This document shows positions 1 through 6,810 of a DNA stretch of 7,286 nt, piece by piece (within the stretch, counting starts at the first letter, position 1; each line of letters starts with the position of its first letter). Position numbers and translations under genes: made by a program. The DNA comes from Succinatimonas sp. UBA6849 (GTDB lineage: Bacteria; Pseudomonadota; Gammaproteobacteria; Enterobacterales; Succinivibrionaceae), in the NCBI GenBank assembly GCA_002449335.1, contig DKDL01000060.1, positions 1 to 7,286 of the forward strand. Reading direction: 5' to 3'. The notes below the pieces were generated by a model, which saw only the letters and a list, made by a program, of their open reading frames with translations, was not told the DNA's origin and made no database searches.

Positions 1-2091
1 TGCAGTGAACTCCTTTCCTGATGACAGTAAAACAGTAGGCTTTGACTCTGCTTTTACCTTATTAGACTCAATGTTGAAATCAACTTCAACATCAGAGCTT
101 CTACCTAGTGACAAGATATCGTCTAAAGCAGATTTAGGGAAGGTTGCTCCATGATCTCCTAGAATTGTTAGCAATTCTGTATGGACCTTTTCGAATCTTC
201 TATAAACTAGTTTGCTGGCGTTTTCATCCACATCGAAGTTTGCTTTATCGTCTCCGTATCTGCCAGTAGGCATTTTTACGTTGATTTTGTCGCCATTTTG
301 GGTAACTTCAATTCTTGGTTTGCGCTCTTCGATTGTCATCTTTGAATAAAGGTTTTCTTTACAAAAATAAAGGTAAGGATGACCAATCAAGGAAGGCAGA
401 GTTCTATCTATAGAGAATACGTACTCATAAGAATTTTTTCTAAAACCAGGAATTCTTTCATAGTTTGAGGCAATAGCTCGATCCTGATCTGTAAGATAGG
501 TGTGTTTTGCACTTTTTGCGTTAAAGAAGTTTTTTATCTCATAATCAGACTCATAGTCAACATTAGAACCGTCTTCAATACAAGTGATTACTTCTGGACC
601 TATAGTGATCGCTCCGTCTTTTTTTAGATAAAACACCCAAGCTAAGTGTTTTTGTCTTGCATCTTTTGCAACAGATTTCTTGGTCGTAGTCTTCTTGGTT
701 TTGTTGATCTTTAGAACATCAATAATGGTGTCTAATTGAGCTCTCCAAATGTTGCTTTTATCAACAATATTTGCAAAGTCAAAGAACTCGTCATTTTTTA
801 ATTCAGGGCAAAAATCTGTTTCCTGTACAGATGCTAAAGTGTTGTACAGCCTCTTTGCAAGAGCAGGATAATGCTTTGACAGAAAATTAAAATTAGCATC
901 TATTCTTTTTCGTTTAAATGGAAACTTTGGATTTTCTTCATGGATGGCACTTAGTATGAGTAAGCGTTCAATCCAAAAATTGTCAAATCTTAATTGATCA
1001 TCAATGTAGTCATGTCTATCCCAGGAATATACGGATTCTTTTTTATATTTTGAGTAAAACTCACCGTCCTGACCATTTTGTTTGTCGTTAAAATACAAAA
1101 CTGCACTACAAGCAATTTGGTAAGAGGTATTAGCCAATTGAGCTTTTCTTTCGATAGTTCCAATTTCTCTTTTTAATGTAGCAATATCTGAATTGGTCTT
1201 CATTCTTGATAATTGCAACATCAAGAGATACTCTTTAGGGAATTCTAGGTTCTTAAATTCTTTTTTATAAAATTTTCTGTAAGCTAAAATCTCATCTCTT
1301 AATTTATCAAAGTCTCCTTTAAACAAGCTTTCATAAATTTCAATAACAGGATCTCTTGAGTTTTCTTTTGTAAGACCTTCTTTGCAGTAAGTAGCTAATG
1401 GTGATGTGACTGGTATCTTGAAAAGACCTAAATTATCGCACATGCCAGCACTTTCCATATTGAGTGCTCTATATGCGTCAATATCCTGAATTATTTCTAA
1501 GTTCTCTTTTGAGAGCTTTTTTACAAAAGGTTCGTCTACAGATAAGTTTGATAGTGAGCTTATATTATTTTGATCATTTCCGTGGAGAATTGCCTCTCGC
1601 TCAATTGGAGTGATTTTTTCGTTTGGATCATTTAAATAAATTTTTATTAGAGCTTTAGCATAATAGAGATCAGCAGGTGATTTCTTTTGTTCACTTACAA
1701 AAGTTTCAATAGTCTTATCAAGAGCTTTTAACAGCTTTTTATAGAAATCTGGATATGATTGTACTAGAGATTTTCTTGCACTATGCAGATACTCATGAGA
1801 CAGTCTTAACAATTTATCCCAGTCGTTTCTTTTATAAGATACAAAAAGATCTTTTGTTTCTTGTGTTAAATAGTTGGCATACCCATCATACCCATCATCG
1901 AAGAACTTTATTGGACTATAGCGGTCATCAGGCAGATCAATCTTAAGTTCTTTAGCGATTGTATATAAATAATAACCATAGTTATTTAAGAAAAAAGCAT
2001 CAGTAAAAACCTGAATTTTAAAAAGTTCTCTAAAAGTTTGGGTAAGGTTGTTTAGTCTTTTATTGTAAGATAATTGAGTAAGCTCAAACAT
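1..2091 (-). CDS. Large SNF2/DEAD-box-type helicase, N-terminal part (partial, runs off left edge)
   Basis: Reading the minus strand from the ATG at 2091-2089 gives 697 codons without a stop to position 1, so the C-terminal part lies outside the window. This ATG is the first usual start codon: the frame stays open upstream to a TAA at 2214-2212 but holds no ATG, GTG or TTG there. The ribosome site is weak (AAGAG about 14 bases upstream). The protein begins MFELTQLSYNKRL and is soluble, rich in Lys, Asp, Glu and Tyr, with no signal peptide or membrane segment. Residues about 461-477 form a Lys/Thr-rich linker. Next come an HLAWVFYLKKDG block (about 482-493), a YLTDQDRAIA block (about 531-540) and LPSLIGHPYLYF (565-576), followed by RKPRIEV (590-596). 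An ordered W-, D-R-, GHP- and P-x-x-x-V pattern is what I recall from the region before the ATPase core in bacterial SNF2-like helicases. No Walker or DExH motif is visible, so the helicase call is an inference. A 9-bp tandem duplication (1881-1898) encodes a DGY-DGY repeat. Base composition is clearly more A+T-rich than the flg genes. Confidence 0.6.
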   Translation of the reverse strand, partial: MFELTQLSYNKRLNNLTQTFRELFKIQVFTDAFFLNNYGYYLYTIAKELKIDLPDDRYSPIKFFDDGYDGYANYLTQETKDLFVSYKRNDWDKLLRLSHEYLHSARKSLVQSYPDFYKKLLKALDKTIETFVSEQKKSPADLYYAKALIKIYLNDPNEKITPIEREAILHGNDQNNISSLSNLSVDEPFVKKLSKENLEIIQDIDAYRALNMESAGMCDNLGLFKIPVTSPLATYCKEGLTKENSRDPVIEIYESLFKGDFDKLRDEILAYRKFYKKEFKNLEFPKEYLLMLQLSRMKTNSDIATLKREIGTIERKAQLANTSYQIACSAVLYFNDKQNGQDGEFYSKYKKESVYSWDRHDYIDDQLRFDNFWIERLLILSAIHEENPKFPFKRKRIDANFNFLSKHYPALAKRLYNTLASVQETDFCPELKNDEFFDFANIVDKSNIWRAQLDTIIDVLKINKTKKTTTKKSVAKDARQKHLAWVFYLKKDGAITIGPEVITCIEDGSNVDYESDYEIKNFFNAKSAKHTYLTDQDRAIASNYERIPGFRKNSYEYVFSIDRTLPSLIGHPYLYFCKENLYSKMTIEERKPRIEVTQNGDKINVKMPTGRYGDDKANFDVDENASKLVYRRFEKVHTELLTILGDHGATFPKSALDDILSLGRSSDVEVDFNIESNKVKAESKPTVLLSSGKEFTA

Positions 2092-2171
2092 AAATATTCT
2101 TTTGCTCTTAAAAATTAAAAAGTATCTGTATTGATAAGTATCTAAAAGATAAATTCGTAAAAATTGACGAT

Positions 2172-2200
2172 ATTTTAGGTGCTTTATGCTGTTATTACAA
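2172..2200 (-). promoter_or_regulatory. Candidate housekeeping promoter for the minus-strand gene
   Basis: On the minus strand, TTGTAA (2200-2195, four of six matches to TTGACA) is followed after exactly 17 bases by TAAAAT (2177-2172, five of six to TATAAT). The predicted start near 2165 leaves a leader of about 75 bases before the ATG at 2091. In DNA this rich in A and T such matches arise by chance, so this is only a plausible site. Confidence 0.33.
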
Positions 2201-2246
2201 TCAAAAATCGCTTATTTCTGCATGTTTTTAGCTAAGTTAAAGAAAA

Positions 2247-2264
2247 TATCTGTATTGGCAGATA
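2247..2264. repeat. Six-base-arm inverted repeat upstream of the sigma-54 promoter
   Basis: TATCTG (2247-2252) and CAGATA (2259-2264) are perfect inverted copies separated by six bases. The dyad centre lies about 100 bases upstream of the expected sigma-54 transcription start (about 2355). That is within the usual distance for binding sites of sigma-54 activator proteins. The sequence shows the symmetry; a role as an activator site is a guess. Confidence 0.3.
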
Positions 2265-2283
2265 ACCTCCTGCCTCTAGCTAT

Positions 2284-2312
2284 TTATCCACACTATCTGA
2301 TGCCTTGTGGAT
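2284..2312. repeat. Inverted repeat containing a perfect DnaA-box sequence
   Basis: ATCCACA (2286-2292) and TGTGGAT (2306-2312) are perfect seven-base inverted copies separated by 13 bases. The left arm lies within TTATCCACA (2284-2292), which equals the consensus high-affinity DnaA box. The right arm, TGTGGATCC (2306-2314), matches the reverse complement of that box at seven of nine positions. The pair sits 17 to 45 bases upstream of the -24 element. It could bind DnaA or a flagellar activator, or be accidental; there is no box cluster or other sign of a replication origin. Confidence 0.4.
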
Positions 2313-2328
2313 CCGTAATTAATCTAAA

Positions 2329-2344
2329 TGGCACACTAATTGCA
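2329..2344 (+). promoter_or_regulatory. Sigma-54 (RpoN) -24/-12 promoter for flgJKL
   Basis: TGGCAC (2329-2334), five bases, then TTGCA (2340-2344) matches the sigma-54 consensus TGGCAC-N5-TTGCA at every defined base, with the required ten bases between the GG (2330-2331) and GC (2342-2343). Transcription should start about 12 bases past the GC, near 2355, giving a leader of about 105 bases before the flgJ ATG. Sigma-54 control of hook, rod and junction genes through FlrA/FlrC-type activators is established in polar-flagellated gammaproteobacteria such as Vibrio. The orientation and place directly ahead of a flagellar operon support function. No competing sigma-70 or sigma-28 site of similar quality was found upstream of flgJ. 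Confidence 0.82.
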
Positions 2345-2400
2345 TCATGTCGATTATCTAAGTGTTTTGTCAATAAATTGATAGTTGACAGTTGGTAACA

Positions 2401-2442
2401 GATAACTGCTAATCGATAACTAATAATCGATAAAACTAACTG
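2401..2442 (+). repeat. 14-bp tandem repeat in the flgJ leader
   Basis: Two head-to-tail 14-base units, GATAACTGCTAATC (2401-2414) and GATAACTAATAATC (2415-2428), differ at two positions. A degraded third unit follows (2429-2442, GATAAAACTAACTG). The array ends 18 bases before the flgJ start and lies downstream of the predicted sigma-54 start, at about +46 to +87. FlrC-type activators of flagellar sigma-54 promoters are known to bind downstream of the start site, so these could be such sites. The unit junction TAATCGATAA also resembles part of a sigma-28 -10 element (CGATAA), but no -35 TAAA is at the right distance. Confidence 0.6.
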
Positions 2443-2460
2443 AAAGTATATAGGTGTGTT

Positions 2461-3456
2461 ATGAGCGATGATTTAATGATATCTACAGATAAAGGTCCTG
2501 ACATGGGCCTTGTCAGCGATCATCGTAACCTCCAAAAGATTAAGGAATTAGGTTTAGGTGATAAGAAGTCACAGGCTTTGGCTTTAAAGGCTGCAGCTGA
2601 ACAGTTCCAGTCTATCTTAAATCAGTACTGGGTAGATGCTATGCGTCAGTCTAACGACACCATCAATCCAGATTCACCATTACATTCAAAATATTCAGGC
2701 TTCTTTGAGGATATGTTAGCTCAGCAAAACGTAGCTACTATGACCAAAAAAGAGGGCATGAACAAAAACTCTATTACTTATTTGCTGACAAAACAGTTTG
2801 CCAAATCCTTAGGCGATGAGGGTAAAGAACTGATGAAGGAACTTGACAAGATGTCAGTTTCTGGCAATCAGCAGGGGTCTTACATCAAAGGTTCTAATAT
2901 CAGCGCAAGTCAGTTCTTTGACAGCCATATTGATGCTAAGGGAAGCATCAGCTCATTACGTAAGATGTATGAAGGCTTGCCTGATCCTAACACTATGTCA
3001 AGCTTTGAATCACAAGAAGAGTTCGTCGAAAAGATGATGCCTTATGCTCTAAAGGCAGTCGAAGGTTTAGGATTTAACCCATTAGTTTTAGTTGCTCAGG
3101 CTGCTCTTGAGACCGGTTGGGGACAACATGTGTCAGCAGGTAATAACTATTACGGTATTAAAGCTAACTCATCCTGGACAGGTGAGAGTGAGAAACTTGC
3201 CTCTCCAGAATTTGAAAACGGTAAATTTGTAAGTGAAGTTAGCTCCTTTAGAAAATATTCTGACGTTTTAGACAGTATGAAGGATTATTTAAAGTTCATT
3301 AAAGAAAACCCAAGATACGAAAAAGCAGTCGGTAAAAGCTATTCTCCAGACGAATATTTTGAGGAAATTCAAAGAGCTGGATACGCTACCGATCCTAACT
3401 ACGCTGATAAACTTAAAAAAATTTCACGCAAAATTGCATTTATGGCATACAAATAG
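2461..3456 (+). CDS. flgJ: FlgJ, rod cap protein with peptidoglycan-hydrolysing domain
   Basis: FlgJ scaffolds assembly of the flagellar rod in the periplasm and opens the peptidoglycan for it through a C-terminal glucosaminidase-type domain. The 331 residues show both parts. The rod-binding domain spans about 43-112 (AAAEQFQSILNQYW, then the FFEDMLAQQ helix at 81-89). A linker rich in Ser and Gly covers about 130-180. The hydrolase domain spans about 185-328, with AQAALETGWGQ (212-222), NNYYGIKA (228-235), NPRYEKAV (283-290) and AGYATDPNYADKL (306-318). E217 in ALETGWG aligns with the catalytic Glu of Salmonella FlgJ; E250 or E252 may be the second acid. Length is close to the usual 310-330. 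The start is supported by AGGTG at 2452-2456, four bases before ATG. No signal peptide is present, as expected for a flagellar type III export substrate. It is the first gene of the operon, behind the sigma-54 promoter. flgI, its common upstream neighbour, is absent here. Confidence 0.95.
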   Translation: MSDDLMISTDKGPDMGLVSDHRNLQKIKELGLGDKKSQALALKAAAEQFQSILNQYWVDAMRQSNDTINPDSPLHSKYSGFFEDMLAQQNVATMTKKEGMNKNSITYLLTKQFAKSLGDEGKELMKELDKMSVSGNQQGSYIKGSNISASQFFDSHIDAKGSISSLRKMYEGLPDPNTMSSFESQEEFVEKMMPYALKAVEGLGFNPLVLVAQAALETGWGQHVSAGNNYYGIKANSSWTGESEKLASPEFENGKFVSEVSSFRKYSDVLDSMKDYLKFIKENPRYEKAVGKSYSPDEYFEEIQRAGYATDPNYADKLKKISRKIAFMAYK

Positions 3457-3483
3457 CATATGGATATATAGAAGAGGAAAAAA

Positions 3484-3515
3484 GGCAATTAGTTGCCAAT
3501 TACTTGGCAGTTGCC
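3484..3515 (+). promoter_or_regulatory. Overlapping, mutually exclusive hairpins before flgK
   Basis: Four complementary segments follow one another in the 76-base flgJ-flgK gap: GGCAA (3484-3488), TTGCC (3493-3497), TTGGCA (3504-3509) and TTGCC (3511-3515). The first pair closes a five-base stem with a TTAG loop. Alternatively, TGCCAA (3494-3499) pairs with TTGGCA (3504-3509) over a TTAC loop, extending to about nine pairs with G-U pairing (3491-3512). Segment one could also pair with segment four. The structures cannot all form together, and they end six bases before the flgK ribosome site (AGGGG, 3521-3525). There is no T-tract, so this is not an ordinary terminator. An RNA processing, stability or translation role is possible. 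Confidence 0.4.
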
Positions 3516-3532
3516 GTTAAAGGGGTCATAAA

Positions 3533-5584
3533 ATGTCAGTCGATTTAATCCTAACTGGTAAATATGGTGTTTTAAACAGTCAGAAGCTGCTTAATGCTAC
3601 TTCTAACAACATCAATAATGTAAACACCGACGGTTACGTTCGCAAGGAAACTCAGACTTACACTTCATGTGTAGACTGGGGCGTGGGCGCAACTTATACC
3701 AGACGTGTTTATGACCAGTACGTACAGCGTCAGATGTTCACTGATACTGGTACTAAAGCTTACTATTCAGCTTATAAAGAAGGCATGGATACAGCAGATA
3801 AGGTTCTGTCTGATTCAACCATGTCACTTGCTAATGCAGCTACCTCTGTATTTGATGAATTATCAACAGCTGTTAATAATCCTACCTCTTCTGCTAACAG
3901 ATCAGCTGCTAAAGCTCAATTAGAGAACTTGGTTGAAAGAGCAAATTCAGCTAACAACTCTATGCTTGAGTCTTTAAATACAGTTAATAACCAGATTTCA
4001 GATAACGTTAATGACATCAATTCTTTGACAGAATCAATCTGCAAGATTAACGATCAAATCAGAACATTAAGTATCTCTGATAATGCTACTAACAATGAAA
4101 TCTACATGCAGATGTTAGATGAGCGTGACCGTTTAATTAACAATCTGTCAAGCTATGTAGGTATTAACGTTAAACAGCAGCAGGACGGTACCTATGAAGT
4201 CTATATGGACTCAGGTATGTTGCTTGCTAACGGTGATGTTTACGCAAAACTAACCCAGGAACAGAACAAGTTTGATGTAACTAAAAGTGATATCTACTTA
4301 ACCTATGACAGCGTTTATGACTCAGGTAAGGATAAGAGCCATGTCAAGTTATCAAGCGATAACATCGGTGGTTCTTTAGGTGGTTACCTAAATTCTACTA
4401 AAGAGATCCGCGCTACCATGCGTGAGTTAGGTAAAACCTTAGTATCTTTAGCTGATGCTTTAAATGTTCAGAATAAAGCAGGTTTCACTTTAGAAGATAT
4501 TGCAGGCGACGATCTTTTGACAATTCCAGGCGGTTTTGGCAGATCAGATAATCCTGACAACAGCATCGCATTCTCCTTCAATGAGAATCAGGGCTCAAAT
4601 GTGCAGAGCTACTCTTTCCAGGTATCTTTCAATGGCGGAGAGATGCACATTTACAAAGTTGATGCTGATGACAAGAGAGTTGATATCACCAATGAGATTG
4701 GCAATATCCCTGATAATGCTACCTCTGTAAGTTTAGATGATTACGGTATCACCTTATCATTTAATAAAGACTTCGGAACCTTAAAGGGTGAAGGTACAAC
4801 TTTCTATGTACAGCCTACTTTAATGGTGGGTACTGACATTAAGTCAAATGTTTCAAAGCCAGAGGATTTTGCTTTTGCTTCAGCTGTAAGAACTCGTACA
4901 GCTTCAAACAACTATGGTAATGCAACAGCTTCACTTTCAAGATGTTCAAATACCGGAGCAAACTATGGTGTTTCAGTAGGTGCTGACGGTAAGCCTGTAT
5001 TTAACGCAGGTGCTCCAACTAACATCGTAATCGATGCTGATGGTAACTATGTTGTAAAAGATTCAGATGGCAATATCTTAGGTAGAGCTCCTGCTTCATG
5101 TAACGGTACTAACGTTTTAGCAAATGCTGTAACTTACGATGCTGCAACTGGTACCTATACCAATACCGCTTTAAAGGATTATGGTTATGACATCAATATC
5201 AGCGGTACCGTAAAAGAAGAGGATAAGTTCTCAATTGAAATTAACGATGGTGGTCAGGCTGATAACTCAAATGGTACTGCTTTAATTCAGATTAGAAGTA
5301 AGAGCATTACCAGAACTACAGGTTCATCAAAGACTACTACCTTCAATGACGGTTACGCTAACTTATTAGCAGACTTAGGTGCATCAATTACCACCGCAAG
5401 TGCTAATGAGGAGGCAGCTGCTGCAAAGCTTGAGCAAACAACCAAGCTTTATCAGTCAGATGCTGGTGTAAACCTTGATGAAGAAGCTACAAACTTATTG
5501 ATGTATCAGCAGACCTATCAGGCATGCGCAAAGATCATCGAAGCTTCTCAAACTATTTTTAACTCTCTAATCAGTTCATTCTAA
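3533..5584 (+). CDS. flgK: FlgK, hook-filament junction protein 1 (HAP1)
   Basis: FlgK is exported by the flagellar type III system and forms the first junction ring between hook and filament. The N-terminus has the rod/hook family signature ATSNNINNVNTDGYVRKE (22-39). Further FlgK hallmarks are the coiled segment INDQI (172-176), LDERDRLINNLSSYVGI (195-211), GGSLGGYLNS (279-288) through LVSLADALNVQNKAGF (303-318), and FYVQPT (424-429). The C-terminus has GVNLDEEATNLLMYQQTYQA (645-664) and ends in a coiled helix, IFNSLISSF. At 683 residues it is well above the roughly 550 of E. coli FlgK. The surplus appears to lie in the variable surface-exposed middle (about 320-600), rich in Asn, Asp, Thr and Gly. 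Five cysteines (46, 170, 471, 523, 665) are unusual for an exported flagellar protein. The start is supported by AGGGG at 3521-3525, seven bases before the ATG. flgL follows after 13 bases, so the two are almost certainly cotranscribed. Confidence 0.96.
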   Translation: MSVDLILTGKYGVLNSQKLLNATSNNINNVNTDGYVRKETQTYTSCVDWGVGATYTRRVYDQYVQRQMFTDTGTKAYYSAYKEGMDTADKVLSDSTMSLANAATSVFDELSTAVNNPTSSANRSAAKAQLENLVERANSANNSMLESLNTVNNQISDNVNDINSLTESICKINDQIRTLSISDNATNNEIYMQMLDERDRLINNLSSYVGINVKQQQDGTYEVYMDSGMLLANGDVYAKLTQEQNKFDVTKSDIYLTYDSVYDSGKDKSHVKLSSDNIGGSLGGYLNSTKEIRATMRELGKTLVSLADALNVQNKAGFTLEDIAGDDLLTIPGGFGRSDNPDNSIAFSFNENQGSNVQSYSFQVSFNGGEMHIYKVDADDKRVDITNEIGNIPDNATSVSLDDYGITLSFNKDFGTLKGEGTTFYVQPTLMVGTDIKSNVSKPEDFAFASAVRTRTASNNYGNATASLSRCSNTGANYGVSVGADGKPVFNAGAPTNIVIDADGNYVVKDSDGNILGRAPASCNGTNVLANAVTYDAATGTYTNTALKDYGYDINISGTVKEEDKFSIEINDGGQADNSNGTALIQIRSKSITRTTGSSKTTTFNDGYANLLADLGASITTASANEEAAAAKLEQTTKLYQSDAGVNLDEEATNLLMYQQTYQACAKIIEASQTIFNSLISSF

Positions 5585-5597
5585 AGGAGGCTGCTAA

Positions 5598-6809
5598 ATG
5601 AGAATTTCAACAACCATGCAGTTTACCAGTAGCCTCTCCTATATTCAGAAGGCTAACTCAACTGTAGATGAATCAGCTAAGCGCTATAACACTGGATTAA
5701 AGTTCAGCACTGCTGGTGAAAATCCATCAGGAATGGCATCTAAGGTTAAATACGAAGGTGCGATTGCAGCTTATACCCAGTATTCTAAAGATGGTGGCCT
5801 GGCTGCAAACACTCTATCTGAAGAGGAAACTTCATTAGAGTCAATGTGGTCTGCTCTGTCTAGCATCAACACCCGTTTAATTCAGTGTGTTGACAGCTCA
5901 AATGATGACAGCAGCTTAAAGGCTCTGGCAGCTGAAATTGCTCAGACCCGTGATCACTTATATGACTTAATGAACACTCAGAACACTGAAGGTGAGTACA
6001 TCTTCTCAGGTGCTAAATCTGATGTTCCAACTTATACCTTAACCTCAGATGGTCACTATAAGTGTCAGGCTGACGGTTCAACCAGAAGTGTTTTAGTATC
6101 ACCTAGTGTAACTGTTCAGGTATCAGATTCAGGTTTGGATATCTTTGAAAACTGCCGTACTGCTGACTCTATGACAGTTACTGGTAATCCTGCTATTTCA
6201 AGTGCCGTTATCAGTTCATATGGTGACTTTGGTGATTTGTATGAGCAGTATTACTCAAGCGCATTAGGTGCTAATAATACTTTAACTGTTAATGTAACTC
6301 CTGACGGTGCATTCTCATTATTAGATCAGAATGGCCAGGTTATAGAACAGGGTGAAGTTGATAAGTCAAATGGAACTATTAACGTCAAAGGCATGGAGTT
6401 TACCTTAGGTGCTGACAATTATGCAGGTACCATCAGCATCGACCTTGATCCACCTAATACTGACAACATGCTTAATGTCTTAACTGACATCGTTAATCAA
6501 ATTAACGATCCTAACTTGAGCAACACTGAAAAGACCGCAGCTATTGCTAAGGCTCAAAAGTCAGTTGGTATCGCTATGACTCAGTATGACTCCTATCGTG
6601 GTCAGATTGGTGCTAGACAGAACACCATCAGCACCATCTTAGATTCAAATGAGTCTTTATCTGACATTAAGACCGAATCAAAAGCAAAGGTATCAGAGGT
6701 TGATGCCTTCGAAGCAGCATCTGATTTAGTTCAGTCTCAAAATCAACTTGCTGTTTCACGTCAAATTTACAGCATGTTATCTAAACAGTCTCTGTTTGAT
6801 TACATATAA
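5598..6809 (+). CDS. flgL: FlgL, hook-filament junction protein 3 (HAP3)
   Basis: FlgL forms the second junction ring, between FlgK and flagellin, and belongs to the flagellin superfamily. The N-terminus MRISTTMQF is characteristic, followed by the helical block with YNTGLKFSTAGENPSGMA (30-47; the family usually has SGK-x-spsDDP), LSEEETSLESMWSAL (73-87) and NTQNTEGEYIFSGAKSD (126-142). The C-terminal coil contains YRGQIGARQNTI (333-344), VDAFEAASDLVQSQNQLAVS (368-387) and the terminal QSLFDYI, close to the family's SLFDYI ending. At 403 residues it is longer than E. coli FlgL (317); the extra length is in the central exposed region, about 140-290. Three cysteines occur (97, 156, 186). A strong ribosome site AAAGGAGG (5583-5590) overlaps the flgK stop and lies seven bases before the ATG, implying coupled and high expression. 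Equimolar assembly with FlgK fits the tight spacing. Confidence 0.95.
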   Translation: MRISTTMQFTSSLSYIQKANSTVDESAKRYNTGLKFSTAGENPSGMASKVKYEGAIAAYTQYSKDGGLAANTLSEEETSLESMWSALSSINTRLIQCVDSSNDDSSLKALAAEIAQTRDHLYDLMNTQNTEGEYIFSGAKSDVPTYTLTSDGHYKCQADGSTRSVLVSPSVTVQVSDSGLDIFENCRTADSMTVTGNPAISSAVISSYGDFGDLYEQYYSSALGANNTLTVNVTPDGAFSLLDQNGQVIEQGEVDKSNGTINVKGMEFTLGADNYAGTISIDLDPPNTDNMLNVLTDIVNQINDPNLSNTEKTAAIAKAQKSVGIAMTQYDSYRGQIGARQNTISTILDSNESLSDIKTESKAKVSEVDAFEAASDLVQSQNQLAVSRQIYSMLSKQSLFDYI

Positions 6810-6810
6810 T
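6782..6810 (+). promoter_or_regulatory. Candidate housekeeping promoter for the 97-codon gene
   Basis: TAAACA (6782-6787, four of six matches to TTGACA) is followed after 17 bases by a perfect TATAAT (6805-6810), which overlaps the flgL stop codon. Initiation near 6817 would leave the AGAGGAAG ribosome site (6821-6828) intact on a very short leader. The match may be fortuitous because the -10 sequence is built from the codons for the conserved C-terminal residues Tyr-Ile and the stop. Confidence 0.33.

Larger units (their letters stand above)
2092..2460. other. Divergent intergenic regulatory region
   Basis: This 369-base stretch separates the minus-strand helicase-like gene from flgJ. I find no convincing gene in it. 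A 70-codon open frame (2186-2398) has no family resemblance and contains the sigma-54 promoter inside it. Besides the elements listed separately, there is a direct repeat AAGTATCT (2120-2127 and 2136-2143) near the helicase start. The 11-mer TATCTGTATTG occurs twice (2123-2133 and 2247-2257). The inverted pair CAGTT (2389-2393) / AACTG (2404-2408) lies in the presumed flgJ leader. The number of short repeats suggests a region bound by regulators of both genes, though AT-rich DNA produces some by chance. Confidence 0.6.

Noticed and set aside
1881..1898. 9-bp tandem repeat (ACCCATCAT twice)
   Set aside because: Lies in frame within the helicase-like gene, with only two copies; too small to call a phase-variable or CRISPR-like array.
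1755..1946. 63-codon plus-strand open frame with an HTHHTHHR stretch
   Set aside because: It is antisense to the long minus-strand gene; the His/Thr run is the reverse reading of the DGY-DGY duplication.
2284..2314. Possible replication origin suggested by the DnaA box
   Set aside because: Only one perfect box and one imperfect copy; no cluster, no dnaA/dnaN neighbours and no plasmid replication gene.
2186..2398. 70-codon open frame on the plus strand in the intergenic region
   Set aside because: No convincing ribosome site or family resemblance. The sigma-54 promoter and the DnaA-box dyad lie inside it, so it would be cut by its neighbour's regulation.
2843..3037. 64-codon open frame inside flgJ
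   Set aside because: Out-of-frame shadow of the well-supported flgJ reading frame.
3513..3520. GCCGTTAA, seven of eight matches to the sigma-28 -10 element GCCGATAA, just before flgK
   Set aside because: No TAAA-like -35 at about 15 bases upstream, and initiation here would remove the flgK ribosome site from the transcript.
3705..4730. Two short open frames inside flgK (3705-3923 and 4536-4730)
   Set aside because: Out-of-frame shadows of flgK, without ribosome sites or recognisable protein sequence.
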